From assembly GCA_023634235.1 (NCBI GenBank), contig JAMKCF010000020.1:1736001-1800000 (forward strand): DNA of 64,000 bases, written 5' to 3'. The notes beneath the pieces were generated by a model. The model was given only the letters and a program-made list of their open reading frames with translations, was not told where the DNA came from and searched no databases. The DNA comes from Pisaster brevispinus. Its lineage: Eukaryota > Echinodermata > Asteroidea > Forcipulatida > Asteriidae. Within the stretch, counting starts at the first letter, position 1, and each line of letters opens with the position of its first letter. Both the position numbers and the translations under genes were made by a program. Positions 1 through 13,200 of the stretch are shown here, one piece after another.

Positions 1-446
1 TCACATGTTACTGACTGTTTTTAAATATGGTCTACACGGCTGGAAAGAATTAACAGAGAGTTTTGGGGAAAGAAGATACTGTATGTAATAGAGACATTTA
101 TTGCAATTTCCTAAGGTATGCCATTTTCCACCTGAAAAAGTTCACTTCCAGCACAAAAAACTTTCCTAATTATTCCAACCTCAAGGCTTTAAATTAGTTT
201 GGTAGAAAATCAAAACAACTCTGCAAATCATTTAAAACATAATTTCATCCTCTAACAAAAGAACTAACACTTGTAAGATGTGAACATAATTGCAACGAAA
301 GTTTTTAAGGATTTCTGGGAACAGTAGAAAACCATTGACTTTCCATACCCTGTAAGTGCCTCCATGTTTAATTGTGAACGACCTATAAAGGTTCACATTA
401 TTGTGATACTTCCATTAGCCTTTACCGCATGTGATAATATGATTAG
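1..446. other. No gene recognised (upstream of exon 1)
   Basis: AT-rich sequence with no recognisable exon. A reading frame at 364-546 begins with a hydrophobic stretch but is in a different frame from exon 1 and overlaps it, so I do not take it as the signal peptide. Confidence 0.5.
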
Positions 447-595
447 TTATGTTCAATCCATCAGATCACTTTACAGACTGTCAGGCTTTGTTGAATGCTG
501 GTTACAGACTGGATGGTATCTACACTATCTATCCCTTCCAGAATGATGGAGGAATTAAGGTGTTGTGTGATATGACGAAGCATACAGGCTGGATT
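447..595 (+). CDS. Exon 1: start of the fibrinogen-like domain
   Basis: Encodes the first FReD segment with the Cys of DCQALL and the second Cys in VLCDM, ending GWI at a codon boundary before donor GTAAGT. The acceptor is uncertain: AG at 445-446 or AG at 475-476 would both give phase 1. A TGA at 440-442 in the same frame means that upstream sequence must be joined by splicing. Confidence 0.8.
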
Positions 596-3500
596 GTAAG
601 TACATCAACTTATACTTCACTTAATCAGGTTTCCGTTATGTATTCAGAATCAAAGACATTCAACAATTGTTCAGGTCTATTCCCATTCCCCAACTAAAAC
701 GTTTTAGGATGATCAGGACGGTGAGGAGGATTGAGCCACTCCCAATTGAAATGTCCCATGATCAGTTTCTCAAATAGCCTCACCTAATTCAAACTCCTAC
801 TGCCCGGCATCACGTGCCAATACCTGTTGCAAACTGTGGGCAGATGTGTGAAGGTGGAGGTGGAGTGGGTGGAGCTCGTTGGCCATGGAAGGTAGTTCAC
901 CTAGGAGAAGGAAAACTCTGATTTCAAACCTGGGCAGATGGGACTCGTTAGCTATGGACAGCAACCTATTTAGGAGAGGACCACTCCAATATAAGACTAA
1001 CCAGAAACAGGGGCTTGTCCTCCTCAACTACATCAGTCAGTCAACAGCTTTGGGCATAGGAACTGCACCTTGCCAGTCAACTGTCTCATCGCACGGCAAA
1101 AGAGCCACCAGGGAGAGGTTCAAGGCATCCTTAAGCCTTGCTGCAATAAGACCTGGTCACCTATTGCACTATATGGCCGAGATTGTCATTATAATAACAC
1201 GACAAAGAAGAAACAGACTATTGTCAGAAGGTGTGACCCCTAGGATCAAAGACACTGAAGATGCAACTGAGGGAGAGAGAGAGTTGTGGCAACTGAGGAC
1301 CTCCATATCGCTGATGACAGTGCAGAACCAAAGCCCTTTCAGGGAAGTCTTGCAGCCGATGCACCAGGGAAAATCAGGAGCAACATTTTTCTGCGTCATC
1401 ACTTCATCTGCGCTACAAGGAATGTAAGGGGGCTCACAACTGGGAAGTTGGACACTGTACAATCTGAGATGGCAAGGTGAGGCGTGAGGTACTAGGAGTG
1501 GCTGAACATTGGTATCTCGGGCAGGGAAGGTTCACAGCAAATGAGGGAAGCACAGTATTCTTCAGAGAAGAGAGTCTGCATGCTAATATTGACTTGGTTA
1601 TTGGAAACACCACCTGAGGCGCACATGGACCAGCCTGTGAGGGCGTACTAGGAATCAGATTGACTATGTTATTGTGAAGAAGAGGTGGAAGTCATACTTT
1701 TCTGATTGGCCGACTGGTGTGAATATTTATGACGTAATGCTTTGCGCAGTGCTGCCATCCCATAGTAGTAGCTATCACCTCGATCTCGGAGATGTTCTAT
1801 CTGCGGCCATTGTGCCTAGTGTGGTATTCTTTATCATTAGGGAACGAAGGAATGGCGTGTTGCAGTGGGTACGAAGCTGCAGGGGAAATTCCCTTGGTTA
1901 GAAATCACTGCGTTGTTGGGAAACATCGAGTGCCCTGAAAAATACATGTAGTTACGTAACATGTGCAGCAATATCAATGAGCGAATCAGAATAAAAATTG
2001 AGGCACCAGCTTTTAAGGATTGCAACGTCCAATCGTGGAGGTCGAAACCATGAGTTAATTGAGTTGGAACCAGAGATAAAAAAACTCAGAAAATGTAAGA
2101 AGTTCTGTTTTCTTGGAATCTGGATATTAATTCAGTAATCTTATTTCAGTGGTTTGTATGTTTAATTGCTCATTTCCTCTTTGTGGTAAAACTGTTCTTC
2201 CGCATTCGACTGAGTCATTGTTATCTCATTCTATATTGTCCTTCATTTTTCAAAACTCTTCACGGAATATTGACATATCGGCAACATTTACCCGATGGTA
2301 TATCGCCGGTCAAAATTGTTGATATCGTCCAGGCTTAGGTCAAACAGCAGTGGTTGAAAGCAGAAACGAGGGAAGTGGCAGAACAATGGAGGAAGGCCAA
2401 GTCACGGGGAGATCATAAGGAAAGGGCATGGCTAAATAACGTATTCACTAGGAGAGCCAGAGAAGATAAGATGAGCTTTATCAAAAATGAGTGCTTAAGG
2501 CCTTTTCACACTGTCCAAAATCTCAGGGACGGAACCGGTTCTGAACCAGAGATTTTGTCCACCCCGTTTCACACTGTAAAAATATCAACCCGCCTCCGAT
2601 CCCTGTAGCTTGCTCTAGCCTGGCAGGGACCAGGGTTGAAAATCTCAATCCGGATCGAAATTGCATTTTTCGTTATATGGTTCACGCATTAGCCGATTCA
2701 CTTAAAGACCAGTGTGAATGTTGCTTATCTCTGATCCGTGTCGAAAAGAAGCGAAGCTGAACCGGAGAGGACCCAGGTAGGTTTCAACGCTGTTCGAAAT
2801 GGAGGTAGTGTGAAAAGGCCTATAGAGTTGAATAGCAGCCGCAACAGCTCAAAGAAGATTTATGATCTGGTAAAGGAACTGACTTCAGACCGCTCATCCC
2901 AGACTGATGTGACTATTGACAGTAAGGGTGATGCGCTAACAGAGGGAAAAGCTATCTAGGCTCACTGGGCTCAGTATTGTGAAGAGCTGTACAAGCCAAT
3001 GGACCAGGATGAGGGTGAAGACAGGAGACCCACATAGGTCAAGGAGCCTCTACCCCTGAGAGAGGAAGTCGAGTGGGCCATCCATCACATTCAGAACAGA
3101 AAGTCACCTGGTGTGGCGAGATTCCCATTGAGTTATGGAAAGCAACAGGTAAAGATTGAATTGATTTTTGTGGATACTCTGTAAAAAGATCCTGAATAGC
3201 GAGGAGTGGCCTTTAGACTGGTGCAGAGCGGTATTCACTCTCTACTCAAAAAGGCAATGGTAAGGGAGCGTCTCAAAAGTCAGATCGCTTGGAACGTTAA
3301 AATAAGAACACTTCACCGTCCCACCGGGCATACTCCGTGTTCCTGCTGGAACGCGGGCATATCCCCATTTGGACGTGCCGCCGCGGTCGCTGTTCCAGCT
3401 CATTCCCTAACAAGAAATGCACGCATTCCCAATGGAACGGTTGCACGGTTTTACCCATTTGAGAACTCGGTCTGTATGCGAACGTGAATTTGCTAACAAA

Positions 3501-6500
3501 ATGGAGTCGCGATCCTGATGTCGCTGTTGAACACCGGTTAACACTATGAATACACAACAATCAGTTTAAAGAAGGATTGGGATTTTTGTTTGTAGTTGGA
3601 TGCAAAACGTGAGGTTTATTTTGATTTATTTCTATATTATTCTAACATTATTGAAACGTGTTTAAAAGTAGTAGCATTCTTTTAGACTGAAAAACATTTA
3701 TTCGTGAACCTACCTTGCTGTCTGTTTCTGTGTTTTTTACTCTTTGATGTCGGGCCCAACGCAACTCCAACAATGGAGACGAACACAAACATACACGCAC
3801 TCGGGCACCAAGCAAACAAGGTGCGAATGTTCCCAATTGAACATTCAGATGGAACGTTCCCGTTGGAACGTTCCCACAAGAATGGTAAAAAATAATGCCG
3901 CCGTGTTCCAACGGGCATGCGGACGCGATCCACAGAAAACAGAACGTTCAAATGGGAACGTTCCATTTGGGTGGGAACGTTCCCGGCTTTTGAGACGCTC
4001 CCTAAAGAGTGTAGCAACCCCCGCACAATAGGCCTCTTCTACCATGCCAGCAAGAATCTGATGAAGATTGTAGTCAACAGATGTTGTTCAGGATGTCTGT
4101 CAATATGCAGGTACAGCCAAGTTATGCATGCTGGGGTCAATCGTACCTATAGTGGTGATCAGTGCAGTATACACAGTGCTGTTGTGTTGCAATGTCAACT
4201 GCATGCTAAGACTCAGACCTTGAAGAAAGCTTGAGTGTACTCCATAAAGTGCTTACAACACATTGGGGTAACGATTAATAAATGATGGGATAAAGACCTA
4301 TGGGGGCAATTAAGGGAACGAATTCACGGCATTTACACAATTGATCTTCCTACAACAAGTATTTGTTGAGTCTTTTGTTTAAAACAGAAAGAGGTGCTCA
4401 CAGGTTTTACAAGGTCATGGACGATCGACCAAAGAACATACTGATACATTAGCCCCTCCCAGCACCTTTTTGTTGGCTGGGACATGTCCCCATACAAGCG
4501 GGTCAAATTTTGTAGCTTTGTTTGCCAGATACAAACACTATTCTTGAGTGTGTGCTTGGCCAGGCTATTATTTTTAGCTGCCCATTGGCTACATCTGGAC
4601 TCCATTCATGTCATCTGGACTCCATTCATAGAAGCAAAACATTGACGCTTGCGTAAGAAGAAAATTTAACACCAATTTTAAAACATGCTTCAAAGTTAAG
4701 CTTGGAGTTATTGCTTCCACACTTACATAATCAAGGATTTAACAAAGCAGGCAAAGAAACTCAGATTTATTCTTGTGTCATGCATTGTCTCTGTAAGCAC
4801 TGAATGCCGCAGTAAAAAAAACATCAGTTTTACAGCCCATACAATTATAATTATTTGATTAGAATTAAGTTCTCATACTGTAATCTACATCATCTTTTTA
4901 ATCTTGTCAAAGTTTTGATTGTGAAAAAAAAGTATTCCAAAAGTTGAAGCAGACAAAGCAGGCAAAGAAACTCAGAGCTATTCTTGTGTGATGCATTGTC
5001 TCTGTAAGCACTGAGTGCTACAGTAAAAAAAAAACCAGTTTTAACAGCCCATACAATTATAATTATTTGATTAGAATTAAGTTCTCATACTGTAATCTAC
5101 ATCATCTTTTTAATCTTGTCAAAGTTTTGATTGTGAAAAAAAAAAGGATTCCAAAAGTTGTAGATAAACTTCAACTTAATGTTAAAATTTGATCTGCACA
5201 ACTCACTTTTAGGCTATACAGTCTAACTTTATTTATTTCTAGGTGGTCCAGCGGCGCTATGATGGATCAGTCAATTTCAACCGCAGTTGGACAGATTACA
5301 AGGATGGCTTTGGGTCAATGGATGGTGAATTCTGGCTTGGCATTGAGATTCTACATAAGCTGACTGATGCTGAAGGGAACTGGACAATCCGTCTGGACCT
5401 CACCAATGAATATAACAGCACTGGTTATTTGATAGAGACACCCTTTCACATTGGACCTGATGACTACACCCTGTCCATGGAGCACTTGAGTATACAACCA
5501 ACTGGTATGTCTACAATTGCTTGTATTACTCATGACCAGGAGGACTACAATCTCCATCTAATCACTATTGCTGAATACATTGGATATATTTTGTCATCAA
5601 CTACTACTGACGCTTCAATATTCATTGAATGTTTTTATTCTTTATCTGAGACTTTTTAATAGTGACTCATTTTAATATGAAATACATTAAGCAGCATCAG
5701 CTGACTTTGAGTTAAAAAGTTTTTGGGAAAAATAATCACCAAGTTCTATATATAATTAAAGGCTATCTGGTAACCTGACCGTCCGTGTCATATAATTAAA
5801 GGCTATCTGATAACCTGACCGTCCGTGTCGAAACCTTGCGACCGCAAACATTATATCAAGAAAAATGTACCAATATCTCCAAAATTTGAGTCTCATGATT
5901 TTCAATGCCCGTCGTGTGTAAGTCGGTTCCTACGGACAACTTCCGACAGAGGGCGAGTCAAAACCCTTCCTTAACAAGTCTGCCAGGCGAGAGATTATTT
6001 TTAAGTTCGGCAAGTCTTCATATTTGTTAGATTTAAGGTAGCTGCGATAACAATTGCGATCATTCATACATTGTTAAAACATGCATGCATGTACATTGTG
6101 AGCTGCCTACACCTCTGATATCGGTGTGGATTGAACTGTCCGAACTGGAACCGTGTTGCACTAGCTTAGATAGTGCGAATTAGTCATTGACCAGGTGCCA
6201 TTTGTGTGCACTTTTTGTTGGAACTTTTAGAGCATTATTATAAAAATGTTTGTTTTGCCAGTTTTAATGTTGCATTTTAAGTGTTCTCTTGCCTAGTTAT
6301 TAATTAGGAGTTAGATGTTCTCTTGCCAAGTTTTACTTTTAGGTGTTAGAAGGTTCAGACTAAAGAGTGGGACCCAGAAGCTCGACACCCCCGGAGCTTC
6401 TTCTTCGTCGGGGCGATGACGTTTTACTTTGGGAGAGTTTGTAGGATCGATAAAACAGCATCCCACAGCGTGGTGTTCGTTGGAGTTGGCAAGCGCGACC

Positions 6501-7226
6501 ACAGTTGGAGCGGTTACGGCGCCACCACACGCCGGCGGGCAATACCTGACTTATCCTTCCCTTCATGTCTCCAAACTTGATCCTCTTATCCGTGGCCGTC
6601 AAAGCTTTTCCCCATGTTGACCCTTGCTTGCTGGTGTGGAGATGCTCTAAGTATTCTTGTCCATGGTCTTGAATGAGATTGGCCCAGCACTCCTTCAGAA
6701 TGTTCATGCCTAAGATGCATGGTGGATTTGTGGTAGAACTTACTTCCCCCTCTTCCTTGATTACTAGTATCAATCGCGAGGGTATGTTGATGTTCAGTAC
6801 CGTCACTTCTGTCTCAAAACAGCCAATATATGGTATGTTGGTGCCATTTGCTGAGACTAACCAGAAATATTCTGGAACAGACTTCATTTCCAACCCTTGT
6901 GGCCTGAGAACCTGATCGTAGTATGATTCAGTAACAGTGGTGACCATTGAGCCCGTATCATGTAGACAGTGCACAGGTTGTAAGCAACTACCAAGTAAAA
7001 AAGTGACGGAGTAACATTCGGAAACAGCTTTATCAAGAAACTGATGGTCTACTGAGCCGTTCCACCCCCCCCCCCCCAGTCGTCTGGCTTCCGACAACTG
7101 GGGGTGCTGGTTTTCCTGCTGAGGTGCATTATCGTATCGCTGTCTGTGGGAGTAGTGGGCTGGTGATCCCTGGCTGGGAAATGGGGAGGAGCGTGCGAAA
7201 TGTCCTGGGCCACCGCAGTTGTAACA

Positions 7227-7258
<32 letters not shown>

Positions 7259-10200
7259 GGTGCATGGGTCGGGGCACGTGGCATGTAAATACAGTTGGGT
7301 TGCATCGGAGGGGTTTACTCCGCACTGGGCCAGTGTGAGTAAGTAGTGCTGGTGGAGGGGCTGTTCTCAGTGTGAGGGTCTCAATTGCCTTTTCCAGTTT
7401 CTCTAACTTTTGCTCTAACGGGCTAAGGGAGCTATCTCCATTGTGAAGAGCAGCAACTGCTCCTTGTTGGGCTACTTCGCTTTCACGGGCCCCCTCTCTT
7501 TCCTGTCTCTTAATGGCCCAATTCTTAAGATCGGTGAAAGACATCTCTGGGCAGCGGTCTAACAGATCTCTGCAAGAGTGACGGAGACCTTCCATCTCTA
7601 GGCCGTCAACAAACTGTTCCTTTACCACTACATCTGGAGCCTTGTAGATTTTCTCTTTCTTTTGTAGCCTCAGGAATAACCATTGCAAAGCAACTGAAAA
7701 CCCACGAACACTCTCTCCATTTTGTTGGCGACGATCCAACAGTCTCTGTTGTAACTCACTGCTTGTTGACCCTTCTGCGTAGGAATCATTCAGGTAGACT
7801 AATACTTCCTCTGCTGTCGTTCCTTCATTAAGTAAGGCCTTGGCTTCAACTCGTGAAGTGCCCTTTAGTGAATCTAGTAAGAACTGCCCTCTTTGGTGCT
7901 GAAGTATCCCATAGCGGTCAAATGCGTGGGTTATAGCAGTGACAAATTCATCAATTGGTACTGACCTGCCAACAGTGTCATTCCTGCCTTCAAAAATTGG
8001 GACCTTGCGTTCAGGAGCAAGAACTACTAGAGCTTGCTTCACAGGATTGGGTGCCTCTTGTTTCTGGACAACCACATTGAAAATTCTGCCCTCCCATCCA
8101 TCATTGGCGGTAGCACTGCTCCATTTTCAATGATCAGGATTACTTCATTGTCAATGGTCAGGATTACTTCATTGTCATCAGTGGTATAAGCAAGACCTCT
8201 GGCCCCCTGGAAATTGACTTGTAGGGTTGTCAAGGAGATGTGGTTTTTGTGTAGGGCTAACTGAACCGGTTTCTCATCTGGACTCAGTCTAACTTTCACT
8301 GTATTTGAGTCCGGTGCCATATCTGTAGGTGTGGTGGCGCCGTAACCGCTCCAACTGTGGTCGTGCTTGCCAACTCCAACGAACACCGCACTGTGGGATG
8401 CTGTTTTACCGATCCTACACAAGCATCGATAACTTTTGCCAATAAAGGGGGATGCAGGGCAAAGTTCATTGAAATTGTCACCAATCTGCATTGTCCACCA
8501 ATCGTTGAACACAAACATTTCATTGCAAAAGAAGCTCTATAAAACTGATCCTCAAATCACAAATCCACTATTTTTTTGCAGAATAAAATTGTTTTCCTAC
8601 CTACCGTCCCAAATTTTTAAGAGTTTGTTACCGAAAACAAACAATTATTTTTATTAGTCCTTATGTTGTGTTTGGTTTCAGTTGGTAGATATTGTGGACA
8701 TGCACTTGGTATGGAAGACATGAGTATTCAGGATGATAGAATTACAGCATCTAGTCAGCGGCATTTATGGTCTCATCCAAGTAATGCACGACTGAACCTG
8801 AACCGTTGTTGGTTGCCAGCTGAAGGACAATACGAGGATTCATGGCTTCAAGTAGGTGTGACTGGGCATATTGAGGGTGTCATTACACAGGGCCATATAA
8901 ACATGGATCGGTATGTGACACATTACCAGGTACAATACAGCATTGATGGCACTGCATGGCTGTATGTGAATGGGACCTCTACTCCACAGGTAAGAGTATT
9001 CAGCAAAGACACCCTCCATGCCAACATGTATTCCTTATCAACAAAGACACTTCAGTGAAGCTGTACAGTCAGTATTCATGATCTAAATATAAATTATTAT
9101 TCACTCATTTATTTATAAGGGGCCTGTCAGAATAGTCAATGTAAAAGGAATTTGATTAAAAAAAATTAAAAAAATTAACGATTGACAAAGAAGAAAACAA
9201 AGGTACCCAGCCGGCCAAGATATTAAATTTAATTCCTGTTTAACTACAAAAATGTTTGTTTAAGTCAGAAAAAAACATTGAAAACTACTGACATTGGAGA
9301 CCTTTGGTGTAAAATATCTGGTTCATTTGAGGCATTACTTTGTTCTTCCATGGGACTTGTTACATTATGGAGCCATTCAATATTAAAAACGTAAGTTTGG
9401 GGTGGGTGGGTGGGTCAAAACAATTTTGAAAAAAGCAAGTTCAATAATTTTTAACACTAACTATTCTAAATAGCCTCTTGTCATATCCATCTCTGATTCC
9501 ATTGACAGACATTTCATGGCAACACTGATAGAAGCACCCCAGTTACCAATATATTCAAGCAGCCTATTCAAGCACGGTACATCCGCATCAGACCAACAGC
9601 CTGGAAAGACATCCCATCCCTACGTATTGAGCTCCTTGGCTGCAGAGGTAAGTGATGACCTAGTGATGTCTGGTGCTAAATAGCACAGAATTGAAAGATA
9701 CAGAATTGCTTTCCTTCAATTGAGGCAAGACAAACTACACTCAAATAGCATTCTGTTCTTTATGACACTTTCCCCATGAATGATCGCTAGACCAAATTGT
9801 TGCTGTTGGTCTTTAGTGGCACTGCAAGCTGACTTGGTAGTTAAACATGACCTCAGCCTGCTTTATATGCCTGATTTGTATAAAACTCATTACCCTTTGT
9901 GCACTGACTAAATCTTGTTGACCTTGGTCAGGTTTTAAAAGCTGAGACAAACTCCACTGTGGTCTTTATATCTAGACCTTCTGAGATTAACACTTGAGAC
10001 TAATTCTCCTCATTAGCCACCTCATCAAAGTTACAATATTACAGCCATGTTAAGACTGATTAGACTTACTTACCATAATCAACTGTGTTTATGTTTCCAT
10101 GTACCATACATTGAAACATGCCAATGGTAGAGTGTAGGAATACTACAAAGCCATCTGATATCCAGAGTAAACTGGATTTTACTGGGTTTGTGGTGTGTAA

Positions 10201-13200
10201 ATAAATCAACATTGAATTGACCTCAGCAATCTGATTATTGATTGAGATTTCTTTCATTTACAATCCTCTAACAGCAGACCATGAATAGCATTATGTTAAC
10301 ACACCAGCAATGTCTCTCCTTATCACAAGATGACTCAACAATATACACCAGTGTCAAATAAGGCCCAATATTGAATATCAAGCAATTCTGTGGAATGGTG
10401 CATTTACAAATACAAGACAGTTACTTTCTGTGATCAGTGGATTGATTTTTATGCATGATGTCCTTTTTTATATATAATGAAGAATTGCTGTATAATAATT
10501 TTAAAGACAAAACCCTAACTTACACTTTCTTAAAACACTGGAAAATGTAATAGAACTTATACAGGTAGGTCCTTAAGAAGGGAAGACAAGTATCCAAATA
10601 CACTTCTGCTGTGAAACTGTCCTGATGATAGAACAGCATTCACTTGTTGCAGAATTCATAACATAAGTGCTGTTGGTCAATGAAATGTCTTGAACCTTAT
10701 TGAGGGGCTCAAAAGGATAATTTATTTATATATGCTAATTTCTTGTAATGTACTCATTTTCCAATAGATAGAGTCCTCATATGAGTGGGGAAAAAAGTAC
10801 AGGTCTCTAACCTCAAAAAAATGGTGTAAATTGCCATTGTATTATTCTAGCTAACCAGTGCAAAATTTGTCAGCATAAAATCCCCAAGGATATCACCTTG
10901 ATCTTCAAGAGTCTGTACATTTACATACACCGGGTTGTTGGTTCATTTGTAACTTTTACAGAGCGAAAGAATTTTTGTGTAAGTCAAAATGTCAAATTCA
11001 AGGCTGTTTTGATTGAACATCATCAAAAATCGGGAATGAACAAAAAATTCTCTGTACAAAAATGTCATGCATTGCAAAATTGTTGCACTAGTTACACGTC
11101 ACATGACCAAAATGAATAAATGAATGAAACAAAATAAATGCAGTGTATTGTTGCCTTTATAGTGCGTGACTTGTTCATATTTCATATGAATTCCCTCCAG
11201 ACATGGCTTTGTAGTATGCAACATGATTCATTGTGTCATTAAAAATCTCTTCTCGTAACTATGAAAGCAATCATGTTAGGAATTACCTCCAGACACTGGG
11301 AGAAATATCATAACATAATTCTTTGTGTCTTGACACTTCTCTTCATATACTGCACAAACCATATATTACCGAAAATATCATTAAGGAAAAACATAACTGT
11401 GAAAATAATCAGATTATGGATTATTCTTGGGCAGCATGAAAAAAAATTTCAATTATTTATTATCTTTTCAGTTGATGGAGTCTGCAGCCACAAGCTTGGA
11501 GTGGAAGATGGTAGCATCCCTGATGAAAGCATTACAGCATCCTCCAGTGTTGAAGGTCAATGCTCCGATAACCCTAAAGGACGTCTGAATTTGGACAGTG
11601 GCTGGTGTCCCACAGGGAGTGACAGGAACACCGCTTGGTATCAAGTGGACTTACAACGTCTAACTCTGATTCAGGGCATCATAATGCAGGGCAATTACTA
11701 CACAGATTACTGGGTGACAGAGTTCCTGGTGTCATACAGTGGAAATGAACAACACTGGCTGTATATTGGAGGGACATCTGAGGACAATGCACAGGTATGT
11801 CATACGTAAATGGCAGAAAAACATCAAGCAGAAAAATGAACTGGAAAAAAACAAACATAAAAAGCAATGCCTAAGCAGTTAAATATTGTTTCCTCAATGA
11901 GTAACTAAAATGGGTACCATTCCTTCCAAATCAACAAGCTTGATTTCATATTGTGTTTTGTTCATTTTTCCTTATTGCTTTTATTACACCTAGGAAGTTA
12001 AAATTATACAATTAAAATAAACTGTAAAATAAAAGCTATGAAAGCTTTTGTACACTTCACTTCCATAACTTGATTTTTGCACAAGAAAATAGCAGCATAT
12101 AATTCTTACAACTCTTGGTTTTTTGTAACATTGTAGCTTTGAGATAATTAGTTCTTGTTGTCATCCAGAATCAACAGCTTGTATATGTATTCCTTCAAAA
12201 TGCGTATAGCAGCATATGACAGCAGGACTACTTCTGACCGTTGTGTATTCCAACCCTTCTAGCTCTGAGATGATTAGTTGTGAATGAGAATCAAATTTCT
12301 TTTCCTTCACAGAGATTCCCTGGAAGTAGTGACCGGAACACCAGAGTAACCAACATGTTCAATGGGGAAATCAGAGCACGCTACATCCGCATCATACCAA
12401 CTAAGTATCAAGGTGCTCGTCCATCAATGTGTGTTGAACTCCTTGGATGTAATGGTAAGATCATCTTTTTCACAACTTAAACATTAAATAGAAACACACT
12501 TGTAGAATTTGCTTTTATATATTTGACTATGCACAGCGAATACTGTAAATACCAACATGCTTACTTTAAAAGTAAAAAGGAACTTGGATTCTTTAAAAAT
12601 TATATAATTTGAAAAACCTGGTGAGCATTTATTTTTACTTTGTCAAAATTTTAAACCAAAAAGTGCAGATTTTTTTTCTAGCGAAAACATTTTACCAGGT
12701 AACAACTTTAAGATCTGATTTAAATATTTTAAGACTACAGTGTGTTGTCAATGACAGCATAATCCTTTTTGCACACTGTGTACCAAAACAAAACAAAGGA
12801 TGTTCCCAAAGCCACACAGTGAAGATCGGTATGATCCTCATTTTAATGCTGCATTAATAAGACTTACTTCAGTAATGCTAATATTGAGTTTCCATTTATC
12901 TCTAACAGAACGCTGGTTTTGTTTGCACCGTCTTGGTATGGGAGATGGCAGCATTTCTGACTACAGCATCACAGCATCAAGTACAAATGGGAAGGTAGAT
13001 GGTAACTGTCAACCAAGCAATGCACGACTCACTCAATCAGCAAACAGCAATACTATTGGCTGGTGCCCTGAACCTAATGACAAAAAACCATGGTTACAGA
13101 TTGATCTAGAAATTAGAGTCACAGTAGAAGGAGTTATGATGCTACAGGGATTTGATCAGGGAACCAGTGTAGATATGAGTTACGAGTACCAGCTGGAGTA

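Larger units (their letters stand above)
870..4085 (+). mobile_element. RTE-like non-LTR retrotransposon (LINE) relic, broken by nested insertions
   Basis: Short homologous stretches occur in the correct LINE order. Endonuclease start is near 1409-1480 (RNVRGLTTGKLDTVQSEMAR), then LGVAEHWYLGQGRF near 1492. The NQIDYVIVKKRWKS motif is near 1656-1694. The linker KAETREVAEQWRKAKSRGD is near 2354. The pre-RT segment (SSKKIYDLVKEL, AHWAQYCEELYK, IQNRKSPG) is near 2840-3115. RT palm sequence is near 3205-3260 and continues (NPRTIGLFYHASKNLMKIVV) at 4015-4075. Many stops and frameshifts show that it is dead. It is broken by sequence of unknown origin around 1700-2335 and by two TIR elements (2498-2821, 3264-4002). 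It lies in intron 1 of the fibrinogen-related gene. The RTE/BovB-type assignment is from motif memory. Confidence 0.7.
6360..8319 (-). pseudogene. Antisense retroelement gag-protease ORF relic
   Basis: On the minus strand the probable start is the ATG at 8319, followed by about 80 residues in one frame. A frameshift near 8105 leads into an open frame that runs to 6360. Seen in order: an N-terminal segment that looks like a TDP-43-type N-domain (ISLTTLQVNFQGARGLAYTT); an alpha-helical gag-like region (FVTAITHAFDRYG, FVDGLE, FTDLKNWA); a polyproline run; a zinc knuckle CYNCGGPGHFARSS with its last Cys replaced by Ser; and an aspartic protease motif HDTGSM with a later CILGMNIL. Known: gag, CCHC and DTG/DSG protease in this order mark Ty3-like LTR retrotransposons. 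No RT, RNase H, integrase or LTRs are visible. It lies in the intron between exons 2 and 3 and is oriented against the host gene. Confidence 0.72.

Noticed and set aside
364..546. Frame beginning MFNCERPIKVHIIVILPLAF that looks like a signal peptide before the FReD
   Set aside because: It overlaps exon 1 in a different frame, and no donor/acceptor pair joins it to the FReD frame.
879..1427. 182-codon open frame near the left edge
   Set aside because: It lies in the 5' part of the LINE relic and has no domain of its own; other frames carry the LINE endonuclease motifs.
5505..5659. FReD exon 2 simply ending at the stop at 5657-5659
   Set aside because: The sequence past 5504 has no FReD similarity, there is a good donor at 5505, and the C-half with the remaining cysteines is in exon 11 in matching phase.
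7228..7257. Long poly-G as a possible regulatory G-quadruplex
   Set aside because: It is the polyproline codon run of a dead gag frame, and similar G runs occur elsewhere (53857-53881). Homopolymer length is also unreliable.
6441..8418. LTR pair around gag-protease
   Set aside because: The two 90-bp arms are inverted relative to each other, not direct.
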